A DNA stretch of 64,000 nucleotides from Oreohelix idahoensis. Taxonomy: Eukaryota; Mollusca; Gastropoda; Stylommatophora; Oreohelicidae. Shown one piece after another: positions 1 to 11,359 of this stretch. Numbering within the stretch: position 1 is the first letter of the stretch; each line of letters opens with the position of its first letter. Location of the stretch: contig JAMPIV010021251.1 of NCBI GenBank assembly GCA_024509875.1, positions 1-64,000 of the forward strand, read 5' to 3'. The notes beneath the pieces are model-generated. The model saw nothing but the letters and a program-made list of their open reading frames with translations. It did not search any database and was not told the origin of the DNA. The translations under genes were made by a program, and so were the position numbers.

Positions 1-2342
1 AACGATTCCTTTTCGAGCTATGGGGCTATGGGTACAATACTGATTATAGTCCATTTTCCCTAATCACTGATCTTCCACCTATCGAAGCTTGTGCGTAAAG
101 ACTGATTTTGCTTTTTTTTTTTTCACTCTTTTATTGCAAATATAAACGAGATCATATAAACGAGCATAGCTAGTTAACTCGAATTTTAAATGCAATACAT
201 GTCTTGTCTATCTGATAGATCTACCAAGTTCCTCACTGATTTTGCAATAGACACTCTCAAGTTATTAGATCACTCTTCTTATTAAAGATCATCACAATAG
301 AAGACATGAAGAGAGTGTCTCAATATATCACAAGAAAAAGTAATAAGGGTGAAGTACTATAAGACGAATAAAAACCGAGCGACTACACCAATGAGGATAT
401 AAAGGACATCACAAGCAATAACAGCAACATAACCAAATTGATTTCCAAAGCTCAACTCAGAAGAGAAAGAACTCACCAGTGGTATTTAACAAAAAGCACA
501 TCATCGCCATTCAAGAAAGGTCAAGGTAATTCATCACTAAAGCGAACTTTTACTCACAGAATCTGCAATCATCCGCATATTTCTGCACAAGGAGAGACTT
601 CCCGAGTCATTCAGTTAAATTTCATTATTTGTTGACTAAATATAATAAATCATCATACTATATATCTGTATTCTGGTAACTATACGTAATTCAACCTAAT
701 TCTCTGTGTATATACACTTGTCATTCTCGGACTACTACACTCTTTCATTCTTGTAACTTCGGTAGAATATCTATACAGCCACTTGTGTGCCGCTCTTGAG
801 ATGTTTTTTTTTGGTTTATAAAATACAAACAAGAGTTTAACCTAACACCCCCAAAAGGGGAGGCACAAAAATTTGCGAAAAGTCTCCTGTTGAACTGTCA
901 GTTATTGTTTCTCGCAGCATTTGTAAACACACTTACAAAGTGTGAGTTATTTGTCGTATGCCAAAAACAATAAACAACCCTGATGAAAACCTCTACTTAA
1001 CTTCCTCTTATTTTCCCCATACTTTTCTTTTTCCCCCCTTTCTTACTTACTCTACTACTCGCCTGCTTTATAATCCAAAACACTCTTTCTTACCTTATCC
1101 CATTTTCCCCCACCACCCCATCCCTTCTTACGTACTTCCACAACCGAATAAAAGACTTGTTGCGGTAAAATGGATTTTAAAATTTACCATAGTAAGCTCT
1201 GCGTTTTTTTACTTGTCATTCTAAACAACAACACTATCTATTCTGGATACAACTTTTCCTTCCAATGTTATTAGTGTGCTTATTAGGTATTCAATCTATT
1301 TATTAATTTTTAAAACAAAACCTGTTCGAATTTACTTGACAAACAGCTGTTGGCGAGTTATGTTTTCTTTTCCTTTTGAGAACACTATATAGCTTTCTGT
1401 CTATTTTTTTTTTTTTTGCTATTAAGAAGGCTAAGGACTTTATATTATAACATTCTGCTCATTTTGTTTTTTCCCTGTTCCTGTCACATCTGTCACTACC
1501 TATTTACTTCTATCTCTTATCAACAACCATTTCCCTAACAAAACTCTATTTTCATCCACTATTTGCTCATTAAAGACTGTCTCATCACGTGTACGTCAAG
1601 TTAATTATTTACTGTCCCCCAACACGATATTTTCTCTGGCACTATTTCTGTTTCCTGGCATGTCCCTCTGTGATTTCAGATTTTTTTTTTTTTTTTTTTC
1701 CAACTGTAACAAATGAAAAACAATCAGATGACACAAGACCACAGCAAGCAACAGCACACCTCCACTGTTAAATAATAACAAAAAAAAAAACAAAAAAAAA
1801 AAAAAACACTTTTTTTTTTTTTTTTAACCTGTTGAAATGTTCCTTTAAAACTACTTCTTCACATGCCTGATTCTTACAGCTAAAACGCTGCTTGTTTTGT
1901 TTGCCACACATGTAATTTACTTCATTATTCACGTCCCTTACCATACATGTAAATGTGCTACAGTCTGATAGGCAGCTTCATTTCATACTTCCGTTAACTA
2001 ACGCTCACAGGGATCCAACAAACTTACACCACGTCAGCCTGTCCCATGCTATCAGCATTTTAGATCTGGAATCAGTCATTTTAACACTGTGGTACTTTTA
2101 CTAAAATTCATCAGTTGTTTACATGGGAAGGGGGGGGGGGGGGGGTGGGGGGTCTTAGTGGACTAAGAAAAGTAGTAAATATAATCATTTCTGTTATAGT
2201 TATCTGTCATGTCTTCCTCATCTCTTATATTTGTCTCCAGCCCTCTTTTCTACGTGTTTTTCCGTGTCCTTGAACTTCTGTGTACTCTGGGGATTAAAGA
2301 ATAAGGACTGCCTTGTGATGGTAACAAACAGGTTCCTCAATT
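1..2342. other. No gene seen; AT-rich sequence
   Basis: AT-rich DNA with several poly-T and poly-A runs, for example near 1681-1700 and 1781-1825. The open frames are short, low in complexity and match no family I recognise. I see no exon with splice signals and no RNA gene. It lies 3' of the last ACSL exon, so it may be intergenic. Confidence 0.6.
2131..2152. repeat. Poly-G tract
   Basis: A run of 15 G, one T, then six G. It is one of three long poly-G tracts in the window (others near 6841 and 62272). Such runs can fold into G-quadruplexes and are error-prone in sequencing, so the exact length is uncertain. Confidence 0.8.
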
Positions 2343-2431
2343 TATGTCCTATCTATCTCCAGCTCTATCTATTATGTCCTATCTATCTCCAGCTCTATCT
2401 ATTATGTCCTATCTGTTGCCAGCTCTATCTA
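2343..2431. repeat. 30-bp minisatellite, left part
   Basis: Three copies of a 30-bp unit beginning TATGTCCTATCTATCTCCAG, starting at 2343, 2373 and 2403. The array is interrupted at 2432 by a Tc1-like element and resumes at 3037. Confidence 0.85.
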
Positions 2432-3036
2432 TATACTACTGGACAAAAGTTAAGGGCCACCATTCAGTTTAGACAAGGGTTATATAATTGATTGGCAAAC
2501 TGTAAAGACAAGTGAAAATGTCATTAAAACTGAGCTCAGAGAAATGTGTATACATTTCTGTGTGCACTAGGTTAATTTTTTTTTAATGTAAAAAAACTGG
2601 GTCACTTTAACCCACACGTGAAAATTGCCATTGTTGCTGCAAAAACTCGTGGTTTTTGCAACACGCCCCACTAGTTCAAAAGGTGAAAAAGTGAGTTGAA
2701 TTTGAATGCACATGGAAAATGATCATCGGTAAAGAGTGTTCACCGTTGGTATGCAATAAATCAGTATGACAAGTGGTCGAAATGATCACTGCATTAGCCA
2801 TGCCACCAAGGAGAAGTCTCAGCACTGTAGACCGTGGTCGAGCCATGGCATGGATTCAGGATGGTCAATCTGTTCGTCATGTTGCAAGACGTTTAGCAGT
2901 GTCCCACTCTACCATTCAGAGACTTCTTGGGAGATTTCAAGCTATTGGACATTTGGAAAATCCACCTTGCTCAGGAAGAATTATATAAACCTTGTCTAAA
3001 CTGAATGGCGGCCCTTAACTTTTGTCCAGTAGTATA
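2432..3036 (+). mobile_element. Tc1/mariner-like element, internally deleted
   Basis: The ends are inverted repeats of about 55 bp: TATACTACTGGACAAAAG on the left and its reverse complement ending at 3036. The insertion site is TA, as expected for the IS630-Tc1-mariner superfamily. The element is only about 605 bp against roughly 1.3-1.7 kb for an autonomous Tc1. Inside is the N-terminal helix-turn-helix part of a transposase, and the DDE catalytic part is missing. It sits within a 30-bp minisatellite that continues on both sides, which confirms the boundaries. Confidence 0.88.
2773..2988 (+). pseudogene. Tc1-like transposase, N-terminal HTH fragment
   Basis: A 71-codon open frame whose residues 13-60 look like the paired-type helix-turn-helix that lets Tc1 transposases bind their inverted repeats (segments RGRAMAWIQDGQSVRHVARR and STIQRLLGRF). 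The frame runs into the right inverted repeat and stops, so no D, D or E catalytic residue is present. It is a remnant of a deletion derivative and could be moved only by a transposase supplied elsewhere. Confidence 0.75.
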
Positions 3037-3090
3037 TTATGTCCTATCTATCTCCAGCTCTATCTATTACATCCTATCTATTGCCAGCAT
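3037..3090. repeat. 30-bp minisatellite, right part
   Basis: Continuation of the 30-bp unit seen at 2343-2431: about 1.7 further copies, with TACATCC replacing TATGTCC in the last. It resumes directly after the right inverted repeat of the Tc1-like element. Confidence 0.8.
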
Positions 3091-4046
3091 CTTCTCATCT
3101 CGTTCCCCTGTCATAAGGCCAAATTTGTGTCATTGTTTTCACATTGATGATCTTTTCATATCACTTCAATCATTCTATGCAAGCATCCATTTATAAAAGT
3201 CTGTAACTTCTTTGTTGTTCTCTATGTTTCCCAGCCACACAATAGGACTGACTTGACACCTGAGTTGAAGATTCTTATTTTGGGTTGTGTTGGAGTTTTC
3301 ATTTCCATAAATTTCCAAACACAAAAAATAAATTTTACATCTTAAAAGATGAAATTCAATATCAAAATAATTAATTATTAAATAAAGAAATGTCACAGTT
3401 CAAATAACAAATGTGTTTTTAATATTCAATATTTCAGCTTTATTTATAAAATAAAAGGTTAAAAGAGGAAAAATATAACCTCAGAAGTTTTGTTTAAAAA
3501 AAATAAAATTATCACTTAAATACGTTTGGTCAGAATGAATTTTCTGTACTTTAAAATCAAGAAAACATGTAAAGACCATTCATTAATTTATGTATCAAAA
3601 GTTTGTTTAAGCCAGGCTTTTCAACTATTTTTCGTGCATACGCCTTTCATACAAGCAAATACATTCAAAGGAACCACCATTTACTTACCAATAGTATGGA
3701 TGTTCCTGTTGTTACTACTTTATGCCTTTCATTGCTTATTACATATTATTTTATCTGCTGTACTGACAAATTCTCACTTGACATTTAAAATAAACTGATT
3801 TTCGAACGACTGCTTTATGGTAGGAACTGACAATGCTCTGGATGAAAGATGGCTTCTTTGAATGGTTGGAGATAGCTACAAATGACACATTAAGGTTGGA
3901 GTCTATAGCCAGTGTAAGAAAATAATCATTTGAAATATGCTCACCATACTTCTACAGATTTACTTGACTAATTGTGTGTTTCTTCACATACATTTTATTT
4001 TGCGTATTGGAGCTTCAGCTTGCAGCTCTTATCAATTCCTCTATTA
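3091..4046. other. No gene seen
   Basis: AT-rich sequence between the minisatellite and the hAT-like element. The short open frames show no recognisable domain, and I see no repeat structure. Confidence 0.5.
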
Positions 4047-4648
4047 CATTACATCAGTGGTTCCCAAACGGTTTGTCGACTGAATTTACACTGGTCTGTT
4101 TTTCATTTTGAACTTTGTCAACTGAATAGTTCGATGACAGCAGTTAAGTTGTCCTTACTTTCTTATATAGTTAGTTTTGCATGTATGTAAAGGTCACATT
4201 GAACTGACAATGGCAAGTGTTGATTTTCAAGATGACATGCATAACAATGTCCGAACAGTTGCTCCAAGGAACGTTTCTGAACAAATATTGAGATGCGCAT
4301 TTTATTTATGTAGTTCTTTCTAATAAATTATCAAACGTAAGACTAGCAGGGATGGACATATGAGATGACGCATCTGTCGTATATACAACCAGTACGCAAC
4401 AGGAACAATTAGCATTCATACTCTTCGGCATTTGCTGAGGGAGACTGAGCGCCTATGGGTTTGCCTGGAGTGCAATGATGTCGATTCTGATTAACATTAA
4501 CATTAATGGTATGAAAGATGGTACTGTTAGAGATTTTAAGTCATATTCCATTGTAGTTTTCCATACAAAATTATATTAGTTCAATTAGTTGCTGTTTACA
4601 ATTAAGTTCGCTTCTGTTTTTGAAAGTTTAAATTGACGATCCAGGTCT

Positions 4649-5340
4649 TTAGACATTAACTACCGAATTGAAAAACACACTGTGGCCGAATACAATTTTT
4701 TTCTTATTTTCATCTTGTAGGTGTTTGCACAAAGTAAGCTGTAGTTTTCATAATTGTTTACATATTTTTGCGAATTACACATCATTTTAAAGATAAATGA
4801 ATTTACTATTATAATAAGCACCGTTTGTAACTCTAATAGAGGTTGTTGCTATTTAATGGCCCTCCGATGGCTGAGGACTTGCAATATTTTCACAATTATA
4901 ACTGCTTGCACCCCATCTCTATCAAAATCACTATTTCAATCAATGTGCACACCGTTTTCACTCTTGTCCTCGTCACTAGATCTATCAGTCAATTGTTGAA
5001 ACAAGTTTCTAGCCTATTCAGCCGTTAGACGAGATGGAAACGCATTTTTTTGGTCCTATCATTAGTTGCCACGGTAAACAGTTTTACACAATGTGGTAAC
5101 TAACCCAAAACGCTGAAAAATATGAAGATAATATAAATTTTCCAGTGTTCTACAACAACCATGCTTTGGGAATTTGTTTTCCGGTGGCAACTTAAAATCT
5201 CGAACCAGATCAGAAAGTGTTTCAGGACATTTTTCAATCGTTTTATTACTAAAATTAGATCAACGCTCTGAGCGGCTCGCGGTCCAAATGATAGGATTTC
5301 AAAAACCGGTCCCACCGGCTCGCGGTAGTTAATGTGTTAA
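4649..5340 (-). mobile_element. piggyBac-derived MITE, copy 1
   Basis: The ends read ACATTAACTACCGAATTG on the left and CGGTAGTTAATGTGTTAA on the right. The right TTAA is intact; the left is mutated to TTAG. The same layout recurs at 34421-35114, and both match the two ends of the 6-kb piggyBac element at 13379-19435. The right two thirds (minus strand) keep the degenerate 5' end of a transposase frame; everything downstream is deleted. Confidence 0.8.
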
Positions 5341-5479
5341 AGTCGTTCAAGTTACTCATGTTTGCGAGAATGTTTTTATAAGGCTTAACAGCGTACTCAC
5401 CTGTAACGTAGTTGTTAGACAGCAATTGACTCGGATTCAGCATGTCTGTTAAGGATAGATTTGGGGTAATATATTGTAG

Positions 5480-6151
5480 CATGTCCATTTTATTTGAAGG
5501 ATTGTGTTTGCCTGTAGACAAATTACTTTTTGCACGAAACATTCACCCGTAGTGAACGACAGTCACTTGTGATGTAGTTCGTCACGTGTCGTGGGTTCGA
5601 ATTGTTAATTATTTGTGCCTTTCGTATTTGTTCACTGGTTTGAGGTGGATATGAGTTTTTTAAGCTCTAGGATTTTTATGGAGAGTGTGGTTTTTCTAAC
5701 TGGGCATTAAATTGATTTTCCAGATGGGGAAGGAAACTTATTGAGAAGTCTTGCACAACACCCTACTGATATTTTTTCGTAAGGAATGTCTCAAAGATAT
5801 TGAGGCAACTGAGTTTAGGTCGCCATCATTGGTTTTTTTCCGCCACATTACTTGGGTACTGGAAATATTGCCCTACCTACTTGTACATGGCCAGGATTGA
5901 TGAAAGATTTAAGGATATATATATATATATATATATATTTACTCTACTATTAACTGTGGAGATGAAGGCCTAATGATTGAGGCTTGTTATTGACTGATGT
6001 AACTGGTTATCACATTTATATGTTTTCCTGCCACATACTATGCCATGTATATATCTTGATGGATGTCGTCCTGTGATGAACGTCCAATAAATGTCAACCA
6101 TGTCTTCCCACGGACCTGTTCACCTGCCGGCTTTTGTTGTATATGCTGACC
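5480..6151. repeat. LTR-like relic related to the solo LTR at 45375
   Basis: Several blocks occur in the same order as in the 781-bp solo LTR at 45375-46155: TGCCTTTCGTAT versus TGGCCTTTCGTATAC, then CATTACTTGGGT, GGCCAGGATTGA and GATGAAGGCCTAATGA. It looks like a diverged member of the same LTR family. I cannot fix its ends. A (TA)n run sits at about 5918-5938. Confidence 0.4.
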
Positions 6152-6164
6152 ATAATGTCCTGTA

Positions 6165-6582
6165 AATTGTCCTCTTTTCACACGGCATGCCTAGGAAAAG
6201 TTCACCGAATCTTTTGGCCGAGTGCCATCGCCGGCCAAGGTCTGCTTACTCGTGGCAAGCAAGAGGACATGCATACCATCATAGCTGGCAGACGCTGGAG
6301 CTGGGTTGGTCATGTCCTCAGAAGAGACCCCGATGCCATCACGGGAACAGCTGTGCTTTGGACCCCTGAAGGAAAGCGAAAGAGAGGCCGACCAAAAACA
6401 ACTTGGCGGAGGACTGTGGAGGCTGAGATGCAAAGAATGAACCAGAGTTGGGGCACTGTACGAAGGATGGCCACCGACCGTGCAAGGTGGAATCAATTTG
6501 TTGTTGCCCTACAGGACGCCACTAGGCGTGATGGCCACTGACTGCTTTGACGGTCGGTGGTTAAGGATCGAAGAAGAAGAAG
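6165..6582 (+). mobile_element. RTE-like LINE, 5'-truncated 3' end
   Basis: A 418-bp insertion flanked by a 13-bp target duplication, ATAATGTCCTGTA, at 6152-6164 and 6583-6595. The open frame encodes the C-terminus of an endonuclease-reverse transcriptase LINE (segments SWVGHVLRRDPDAI, WTPEGKRKRGRPKTTWRRTV and WNQFVVALQDATR). The same protein end occurs in copies at 21737-34272 and 36594-41130. The element ends in a (GAA)n tail, as the other copies do. RTE-like is my best family guess from the endonuclease and C-terminus. Confidence 0.9.
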
Positions 6583-6837
6583 ATAATGTCCTGTATGAAA
6601 GCCTGCAATCATTTGGGTATCCTGCATGATCCTCTACATTTTTCCCAGATGTAACAATGTCCTTTGGAAATATTTTATATTCATGTAGGAGCTTTATCTA
6701 GGATAACATTTAGTTGTTGAATTTCTTCTAACGTCTAACTTGTGGCCTGGTATAACATTTGATTCAAAACTTTGTTCTTGACAACAAACATTTTCAAGGG
6801 TTCCATCTTTTTCAGCGGAGATTTTTTGACCCCATTT

Positions 6838-6920
6838 GCTGGGGGGGGGTGGGGGGGGGGGGGGGGGGGGGTGGGGGGGGGGGGGGGGGGGAATTTAACC
6901 ACCAAATTTTTTGGGTGGGG
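6838..6920. repeat. Poly-G tract
   Basis: About 55 nearly uninterrupted G residues broken by single T residues, with a shorter G run soon after. The 200 bp that follow are visibly poor in G, as also happens after the tract at 62272. It is either a real quadruplex-prone repeat or a sequencing-quality problem. Confidence 0.75.
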
Positions 6921-7937
6921 GGGGATATAGATGGTTTTTCTATAGTCCCACTACCCATGTAATTGGTACCATGTCACACAACCAACCGCTATTAATTATA
7001 AGTTTTTTTACCCAGAATAGATCACTAGAAACCACCCAAACAACACCTCATTTCCAAATTTACAACGCCTCCTCCTAGTATTTTCCTTAGACCGTTCCCC
7101 CCCCAAAAAATCTATCAGAAAACCCCGCCAATAATAATTTTTTACCTTCCTGCCATAATAGATATCCGTAGAATTTTCCATATTTTATTCAGTAATATAA
7201 TTTATTTTATATGAAAGATTTTAATAATAATAAAAAAAATTTTTTAAATGATGTAAATTATAAATAGTTTAAGGCTGGGAGTTGATTTTTTTGTTTTTGA
7301 AGGTATTTCTTATCAATAAAAAAATTCTGTGTGACGCAAGCAAATTTTCATTCCGAAAGTGCAGCCCAGAGACAAAGTTTGGGAACCACTGCATTAGATT
7401 ATTTCCCGAGTTAAATCTTAAATTCAGCTAAACCAAAACACACTAAAATGTGCACGGCACGTGTGCATACAAACACACACAATAAAACACATGCAAATTT
7501 CTCAATGAATGCACATTTCTAAGTTCAAAGATGAGATATGCAATTTAATGGGTTTGATACAAATGGCATACACCAGCAAGATAAAACCGCAGACTACCTG
7601 CTGTGTCAGCAATGAGAACAAAGGAAGTTTAAAACAACTGGGAAAAACAACATACTGGCAAATCACCTGTACACATTATCAAAGACAAGTGTCCCCTGCA
7701 TCACCTGAAACCAGTCATTTAAACACGCGTCCTTATCCCTGCATAAAAAAATCTTTTGATCTATAACTTACATATTTTTTTTAATAAACATTTAAATACA
7801 CTGAAAATAAACCTGTGTAACAATGCTTTTAAAATGAGATGAAAACTGCAATTTGTAAACATATTCATGGCAAAACATCAGCATGCCCTGAGCAATATGC
7901 ATATCACTGTCTGTCGTATGCACACCGCTGATCAGTT

Positions 7938-8090
7938 CTACAGACCTCTTTCCTCTGCTATCTTGTTATACATGCTAGCAATATCCTTGGCAAAAAATTT
8001 CTGTAACTCGTGTCTTTTCATCTTAAATGTAGGAGTCAACAAGCCATTGTCCACAGAAAACAACTCTGGATATATTTTGATGTCTTTCAC
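7938..8090 (-). CDS. ACSL: ACSL exon E: C-terminal coding exon of long-chain acyl-CoA synthetase
   Basis: ACSL enzymes join long-chain fatty acids to CoA at the cost of ATP, at ER, mitochondrial outer or peroxisomal membranes. This minus-strand exon has 50 codons plus TAG. It begins right after a splice acceptor (TTTATTTACAG on the minus strand) in phase 0. The encoded tail includes YPELFSVDNGLLTPTFKMKR, the conserved C-terminal block of the ACSL1/5/6 subgroup; ACSL3/4 proteins differ here. The frame is uninterrupted and joins exon D (19878-19949) across an 11.8-kb intron filled with a satellite and a piggyBac element. I cannot place the polyadenylation site; ATTAAA-type signals exist near 7777 and 7538 but are weak evidence. 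Confidence 0.93.
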   Translation of the reverse strand: MKDIKIYPELFSVDNGLLTPTFKMKRHELQKFFAKDIASMYNKIAEERGL

Positions 8091-8154
8091 CTGTAAATAA
8101 ATATTTAAGAGAATGAACAAACATGTGACAAGAAAAAACATAATCTATACTCAT

Positions 8155-8285
8155 CATCATCATGATGTTCCTCTGTGCTCCCTACAGATCATGGAGCCAC
8201 CACGTCAGCTGATCCCCTTGCAAGAAACCTGTAATTCCTGCAGCAGTGGTTTCTGCTACAATTTATTTGACATGATGAGGTTATA
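8155..8285 (-). repeat. SINE copy, antisense, partial
   Basis: Reads on the plus strand as a (TCA)n head, GATGTTCC, GGAGCCACCACG, GTGGTTTCTGC, then AATTTATTTGACATGATGAGG. Those blocks recur at 9630, 20030 and, in the opposite orientation, at 21482. The (ATG)n run is the 3' tail in the sense orientation. Its ACATGATGAGG block is the seed of the satellites at 47784 and 60550. Confidence 0.65.
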
Positions 8286-8944
8286 AGCTTTTCTGGTAAG
8301 TAAACATGACTATCCCCATTAAGAAAGAATGTGAAGAAAAGCACGAGAAGGAATAAGATAAGCAACTAAATGTATGCTTTGATGACAGATAACTATGTTG
8401 CATGCTCTACAAGACAAAGAAGATTTACATAAATTGGTAGAAGAAAAGCAATGACAAAGGAAGAAAGAAAGATGGAAAAGAACATGATTTCACAGCATTA
8501 GAGAATGGACTGGAATAAATTATAAATGTGAGAATGTAAGTCTATGATAAATATAAGAAGGGAAGAGAGCTTGGAATAAATGAGTCAGAAAGCTCAAAAA
8601 AGAGAGAACCAAAGAAAGGAAGAGTGCAGGATCTTAGTAGTCACACAAAGTCAATTTCATTTGGAAGACATAAAATGATATTTTTAAACAAAAATATTTG
8701 ATGGCTTTAGCTTTCATGTTGATCTATGCACAAAATCATTTCTGATGATTACCACACAAGTAACAAGTGTGATTAAAAAGTTTTGGATCAATCTTCAAAT
8801 AAAGATCAAAGCATATACCGATCACTACATATTATTCCCTCAAAGGCAATTCAACGAAATGTTCAAGTGAATTTTCCACTTGCCGAAGCATTCTTAGAAA
8901 TAATAATTCTTTCCAGTGTCACATTTTCTTTGACTTCTTCTTAC

Positions 8945-9185
8945 TTACTTAGTCATTCCTCATCTACCCTGGAATGTAGAGGTTTGCCAGAGAGAGTGCC
9001 ATACTATCTGATCTGCTGTCTTCCTCCTGGCCTGGTTCCAATCTAGTCCTCGGTCCATTAGATATTGTCTAATGTTGTCCTTCCAGTGGACTCTGGGTTG
9101 TCATGGAGGTCTGGATCCCTGACTCTTAGTTTTGTGGTAGCCGATCTTCTCCCATTCTGCAGACACGGCCACACCATTTAAGTTT
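8945..9185 (-). mobile_element. LINE 3' coding remnant, antisense
   Basis: The minus strand encodes a degraded reverse-transcriptase C-terminus with LKWCGRVCRMG followed by a HWKDNIRQYL block and RGLDWNQARRKTADQ. This tail type follows the RT domain in several non-LTR families and differs from the RTE-like and I-like LINEs elsewhere here. There are in-frame stops. The element boundaries are not clear. Confidence 0.6.
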
Positions 9186-9629
9186 TTTACTGCTTCTACA
9201 GACTTACATTTTTCCCTTTTGGGGATTACCAAAAACATGGGAAGTTACAAGAATATAAGTGATATTTAGTCTAAAATTTGACAATACTGGCCTTGAGATC
9301 AGATCAACATTTTAATATTCGAGTTAATGTTGTACTTTTTTTTTAAAAAGAAAAAAAGTATCACACAACTGTAGTGAAATCAGGAATTGGAATCACTGAC
9401 AGATCCTGCAACAAACAATTGCATAAATCAAGTACATTATCAGCAACTGGAAAACAGACTAGACATCGGTAAAGAAATAGAGAAATATTAAGTTCTTCAC
9501 TTTTAATGCAAGTCCATCAAAGTAACAGCATAGCTTCAACACTATGAGATATGCCAGGCAATTTGGTCAGCTCTTCCCATCATCAGACTGAGTTATCTGA
9601 TATCAAATATATGGCTTTAGCAAACAACT
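9186..9629. other. No gene seen
   Basis: Intron sequence between a LINE remnant and a SINE. The frames are short and I recognise nothing here. Confidence 0.5.
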
Positions 9630-9752
9630 ACAAGAGGTCACTTTTATCTTTTTTGTTCCTTACAAATCATGAGGCCACCCCCCCCCCCCACCTTTGCAGA
9701 AAGCCTGTATCATAGCATATGGTCCTGCAGTGGTGGTTTCTGCAGTAATTTG
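9630..9752 (-). repeat. SINE 3' half (antisense) leading into satellite
   Basis: Contains TTGTTCCTTACAAATCATGA, a C homopolymer, CTGCAGTGGTGGTTTCTGCAG and AATTTGTTG, in the same order as the SINE at 8155. It runs without a break into the tandem array at 9753, so the array grew from the internal part of this SINE. Confidence 0.65.
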
Positions 9753-11359
9753 TTGTACATGGTGAGGATGTCAGCTCTCCATAAGTCTAGCCTCATATTA
9801 GTTGTACATGGTGAGGATGTCAGCTCTCCGTAAGTCTAGCCTCATATTAGTTGTACATGGTGAGGATGTCAGCTCTCCATAAGTCTAGCCTCATATTAGT
9901 TGTACATGGTGAGGATGTCAGCTCTTCATGCCTAGCCTCATATTAGGTGTACATGGTGAGGATGTCAGCTCCATGTCTAGCCTCATATTAGTTGTACATG
10001 GTGAGGATGTCAGCTCTCCATAAGTCTAGCCTCATATTAGTTGTACATGGTGAGGATGTCAGCTCTCCATGCCTAGCCTCATATTAGTTGTACATGGTGA
10101 GGATGTCAGCTCCATGCCTAGCCTCATATTAGTTGTACATGGTGAGGATGTCAGCTCTCCATGCCTAGCCTCATATTAGTTGCCTTGTAAGATATGCCTG
10201 AGGATGTCAGCTCTCCATGCCTAGCCTCATATTAGTTGTACATGGTGAGGATGTCAGCTCTCCATAAGTCTAGCCTCATATTAGTTGCCTTGTAAGATAT
10301 GCCTGAGGATGTCAGCTCTCCATGTCTAGCCTCATATTAGTTGTACATGGTGAGGATGTCAGCTCTCCATAAGTCTAGCCTCATATTAGTTGTACATGGT
10401 GAGGATGTCAGCTCTCCATAAGTCTAGCCTCATATTAGTTGTACATGGTGAGGATGTCAGCTCTCCATAAGTCTAGCCTCATATTAGTTGTACATGGTGA
10501 GGATGTCAGCTCTCCATGCCTAGCCTCATATTAGTTGTACATGGTGAGGATGTCAGCTCTCCATGCCTAGCCTCATATTAGTTGTACATGGTGAGGATGT
10601 CAGCTCTCCATGCCTAGCCTCATATTAGTTGTACATGGTGAGGATGTCAGCTCTCCATGCCTAGCCTCATATTAGTTGTACATGGTGAGGATGTCAGCTC
10701 TCCATAAGTCTAGCCTCATATTAGTTGTACATGGTGAGGATGTCAGCTCTCCATAAGTCTAGCCTCATATTAGTTGTACATGGTGAGGATGTCAGCTCTT
10801 CATAAGTCTAGCCTCATATTAGTTGTACATGGTGAGGAAGTCATCCCCCCAGCTCACTAAATGCCTAGCCTCATATTAGTTGTACATGGTGAGGATGTCA
10901 GCTCTCCATAAGTCTAGCCTCATATTAGTTGTACATGGTGAGGATGTCAGCTCTCCATAAGTCTAGCCTCATATTAGTTGTACATGGTGAGGATGTCAGC
11001 TCTCCATAAGTCTAGCCTCATATTAGTTGTACATGGTGAGGATGTCAGCTCTCCATAAGTCTAGCCTCATATTAGTTGTACATGGTGAGGATGTCAGCTC
11101 CATGTCTAGCCTCATATTAGTTGTACAAGGTGAGGATGTCAGCTCTCCATGCCTAGCCTCATATTAGTTGTACATGGTGAGGAAGTCAGCTCTCCATAAG
11201 TCCTAAAGCCTCATATTAGTTGTACATGGTGAGGATGTCAGCTCTCCATGCCTAGCCTCATATTAGTTGTACATGGTGAGGATGTCAGCTCTCCATGCCT
11301 AGCCTCATATTAGTTGTACATGGTGAGGATGTTAGCTCTCCATGCCTAGCCTCATATTA
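9753..11359. repeat. Satellite 1: 45-49-bp unit, about 34 copies
   Basis: The unit reads TTGTACATGGTGAGGATGTC, then AGCTCTCCATAAGTCTAGCC, then TCATATTAG. Copies with AAGTC are 49 bp and copies with GCC are about 45 bp; the two types are interspersed. Near 10180 and 10285 a longer variant has TTGCCTTGTAAGATATGCCT, which resembles the conserved SINE core seen at 20340. The array lies in the ACSL intron between exons D and E. No coding potential is supported. Confidence 0.93.

Larger units (their letters stand above)
4055..7391. mobile_element. hAT-like element (nested, no transposase seen)
   Basis: The left end begins CAGTGGTTCCCAAACGGTTT and the right end is AAAGTTTGGGAACCACTG, a near-perfect inverted pair of the type found on hAT elements of the Charlie group. 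The flanks are CATTACAT (4047-4054) and CATTAGAT (7392-7399), an 8-bp target duplication with one mismatch, which is the hAT length. The 3.3-kb interior holds a piggyBac MITE, an LTR-like relic, an RTE-like LINE tail and a poly-G tract, so most of its length comes from later insertions. No hAT transposase or BED finger is visible, so it was probably non-autonomous. Confidence 0.75.

Noticed and set aside
958..1224. 88-codon open frame
   Set aside because: Low-complexity Ser/Pro/Phe/Tyr product from pyrimidine-rich DNA; no domain or splice context.
9753..11359. CRISPR-like repeat array
   Set aside because: Units of 45-49 bp are directly tandem with no unique spacers, and the genome is eukaryotic. 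It is a satellite.
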